Positions 31,765 through 31,832 of a stretch of 31,832 nt of DNA are shown here, piece by piece (position 1 is the first letter of the stretch; each line of letters opens with the position of its first letter). The notes beneath the pieces are model-generated. The model was given only the letters and a program-made list of their open reading frames with translations, was not told the DNA's origin and did not search any database. The DNA comes from an uncultured Dysosmobacter sp. (lineage in GTDB: Bacteria > Bacillota > Clostridia > Oscillospirales > Oscillospiraceae). The position numbers were made by a program, and so were the translations under genes. The DNA is taken from the NCBI GenBank assembly GCA_934636905.1, contig CAKUBJ010000021.1, positions 1 through 31,832 on the forward strand, given 5' to 3'.

Positions 31765-31832
31765 CTCGTCACAAGCTGCACATCCCTCGCTTCGGCCTTG
31801 CGGCCAAAGCTCGCTCGTTCCGCTGCTCCTCG

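Overview
The window looks like chromosome of a high-GC, endospore-forming member of the Clostridia, most like Oscillospiraceae (Flavonifractor, Lawsonibacter or Oscillibacter type). The evidence is the sporulation genes yabP and yabQ, a spoVB/yabM-type flippase and pdaA, a bifunctional Rel, the Firmicutes-type recJ-rel-dtd-MBL-hemZ order, a groES gene under a CIRCE operator, and an S-layer homology (SLH) protein. No genome comparison was possible, so the taxon is an inference.

Region 1 (1 to about 8,050) is most of an integrated mobilizable element whose left end lies outside the window. It carries a large serine recombinase, a TnpW-like small protein, a MobQ relaxase, a DUF3847 protein, an oriT with the RSF1010-type core AAGTGCGCCC, two cargo genes (a PH/SAP-domain protein and a GIY-YIG nuclease), a small DUF6471-like regulator and an XRE repressor. 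A strong terminator at 7943-7985 marks its right side. It sits just downstream of hpf.

Region 2 (8,119-21,303) is a long minus-strand block of housekeeping genes. recJ, rel, dtd, an MBL hydrolase, hemZ and a zinc-ribbon protein are followed by a Bacillus-like yab cluster: yabM, mazG, hup, rqcP, yabP, yabQ, divIC, yabR. hpf lies beyond. It links stringent response, tRNA quality control, ribosome rescue and hibernation, division and spore cortex formation.

Region 3 (21,351-25,313) holds a 277-bp inverted-repeat-bounded (MITE-like) element, pdaA (spore cortex delta-lactam synthesis), and a large SLH protein with its own promoter and a folded 5' leader of about 140 nt.

Region 4 (25,385-27,873) is the most unusual part. 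A complete tyrosine recombinase gene ends at one of two 22-bp inverted sites. The 229-bp segment between the sites carries a promoter, now pointing at the next gene, and a terminator-like hairpin. The downstream gene encodes an odd protein: two tyrosine-recombinase-like domains that have lost catalytic residues, followed by two winged-helix-like domains. This looks like a self-contained invertible-promoter (phase-variation) cassette controlling a recombinase-derived regulator, placed directly upstream of the SLH gene.

Region 5 (28,008-31,832) has a truncated arsR-like gene, a small recombinase-like relic, tRNA-Leu(CAA), a THUMP-type RNA methyltransferase, a DagK-family lipid kinase, and groES with sigma-A promoter and CIRCE.
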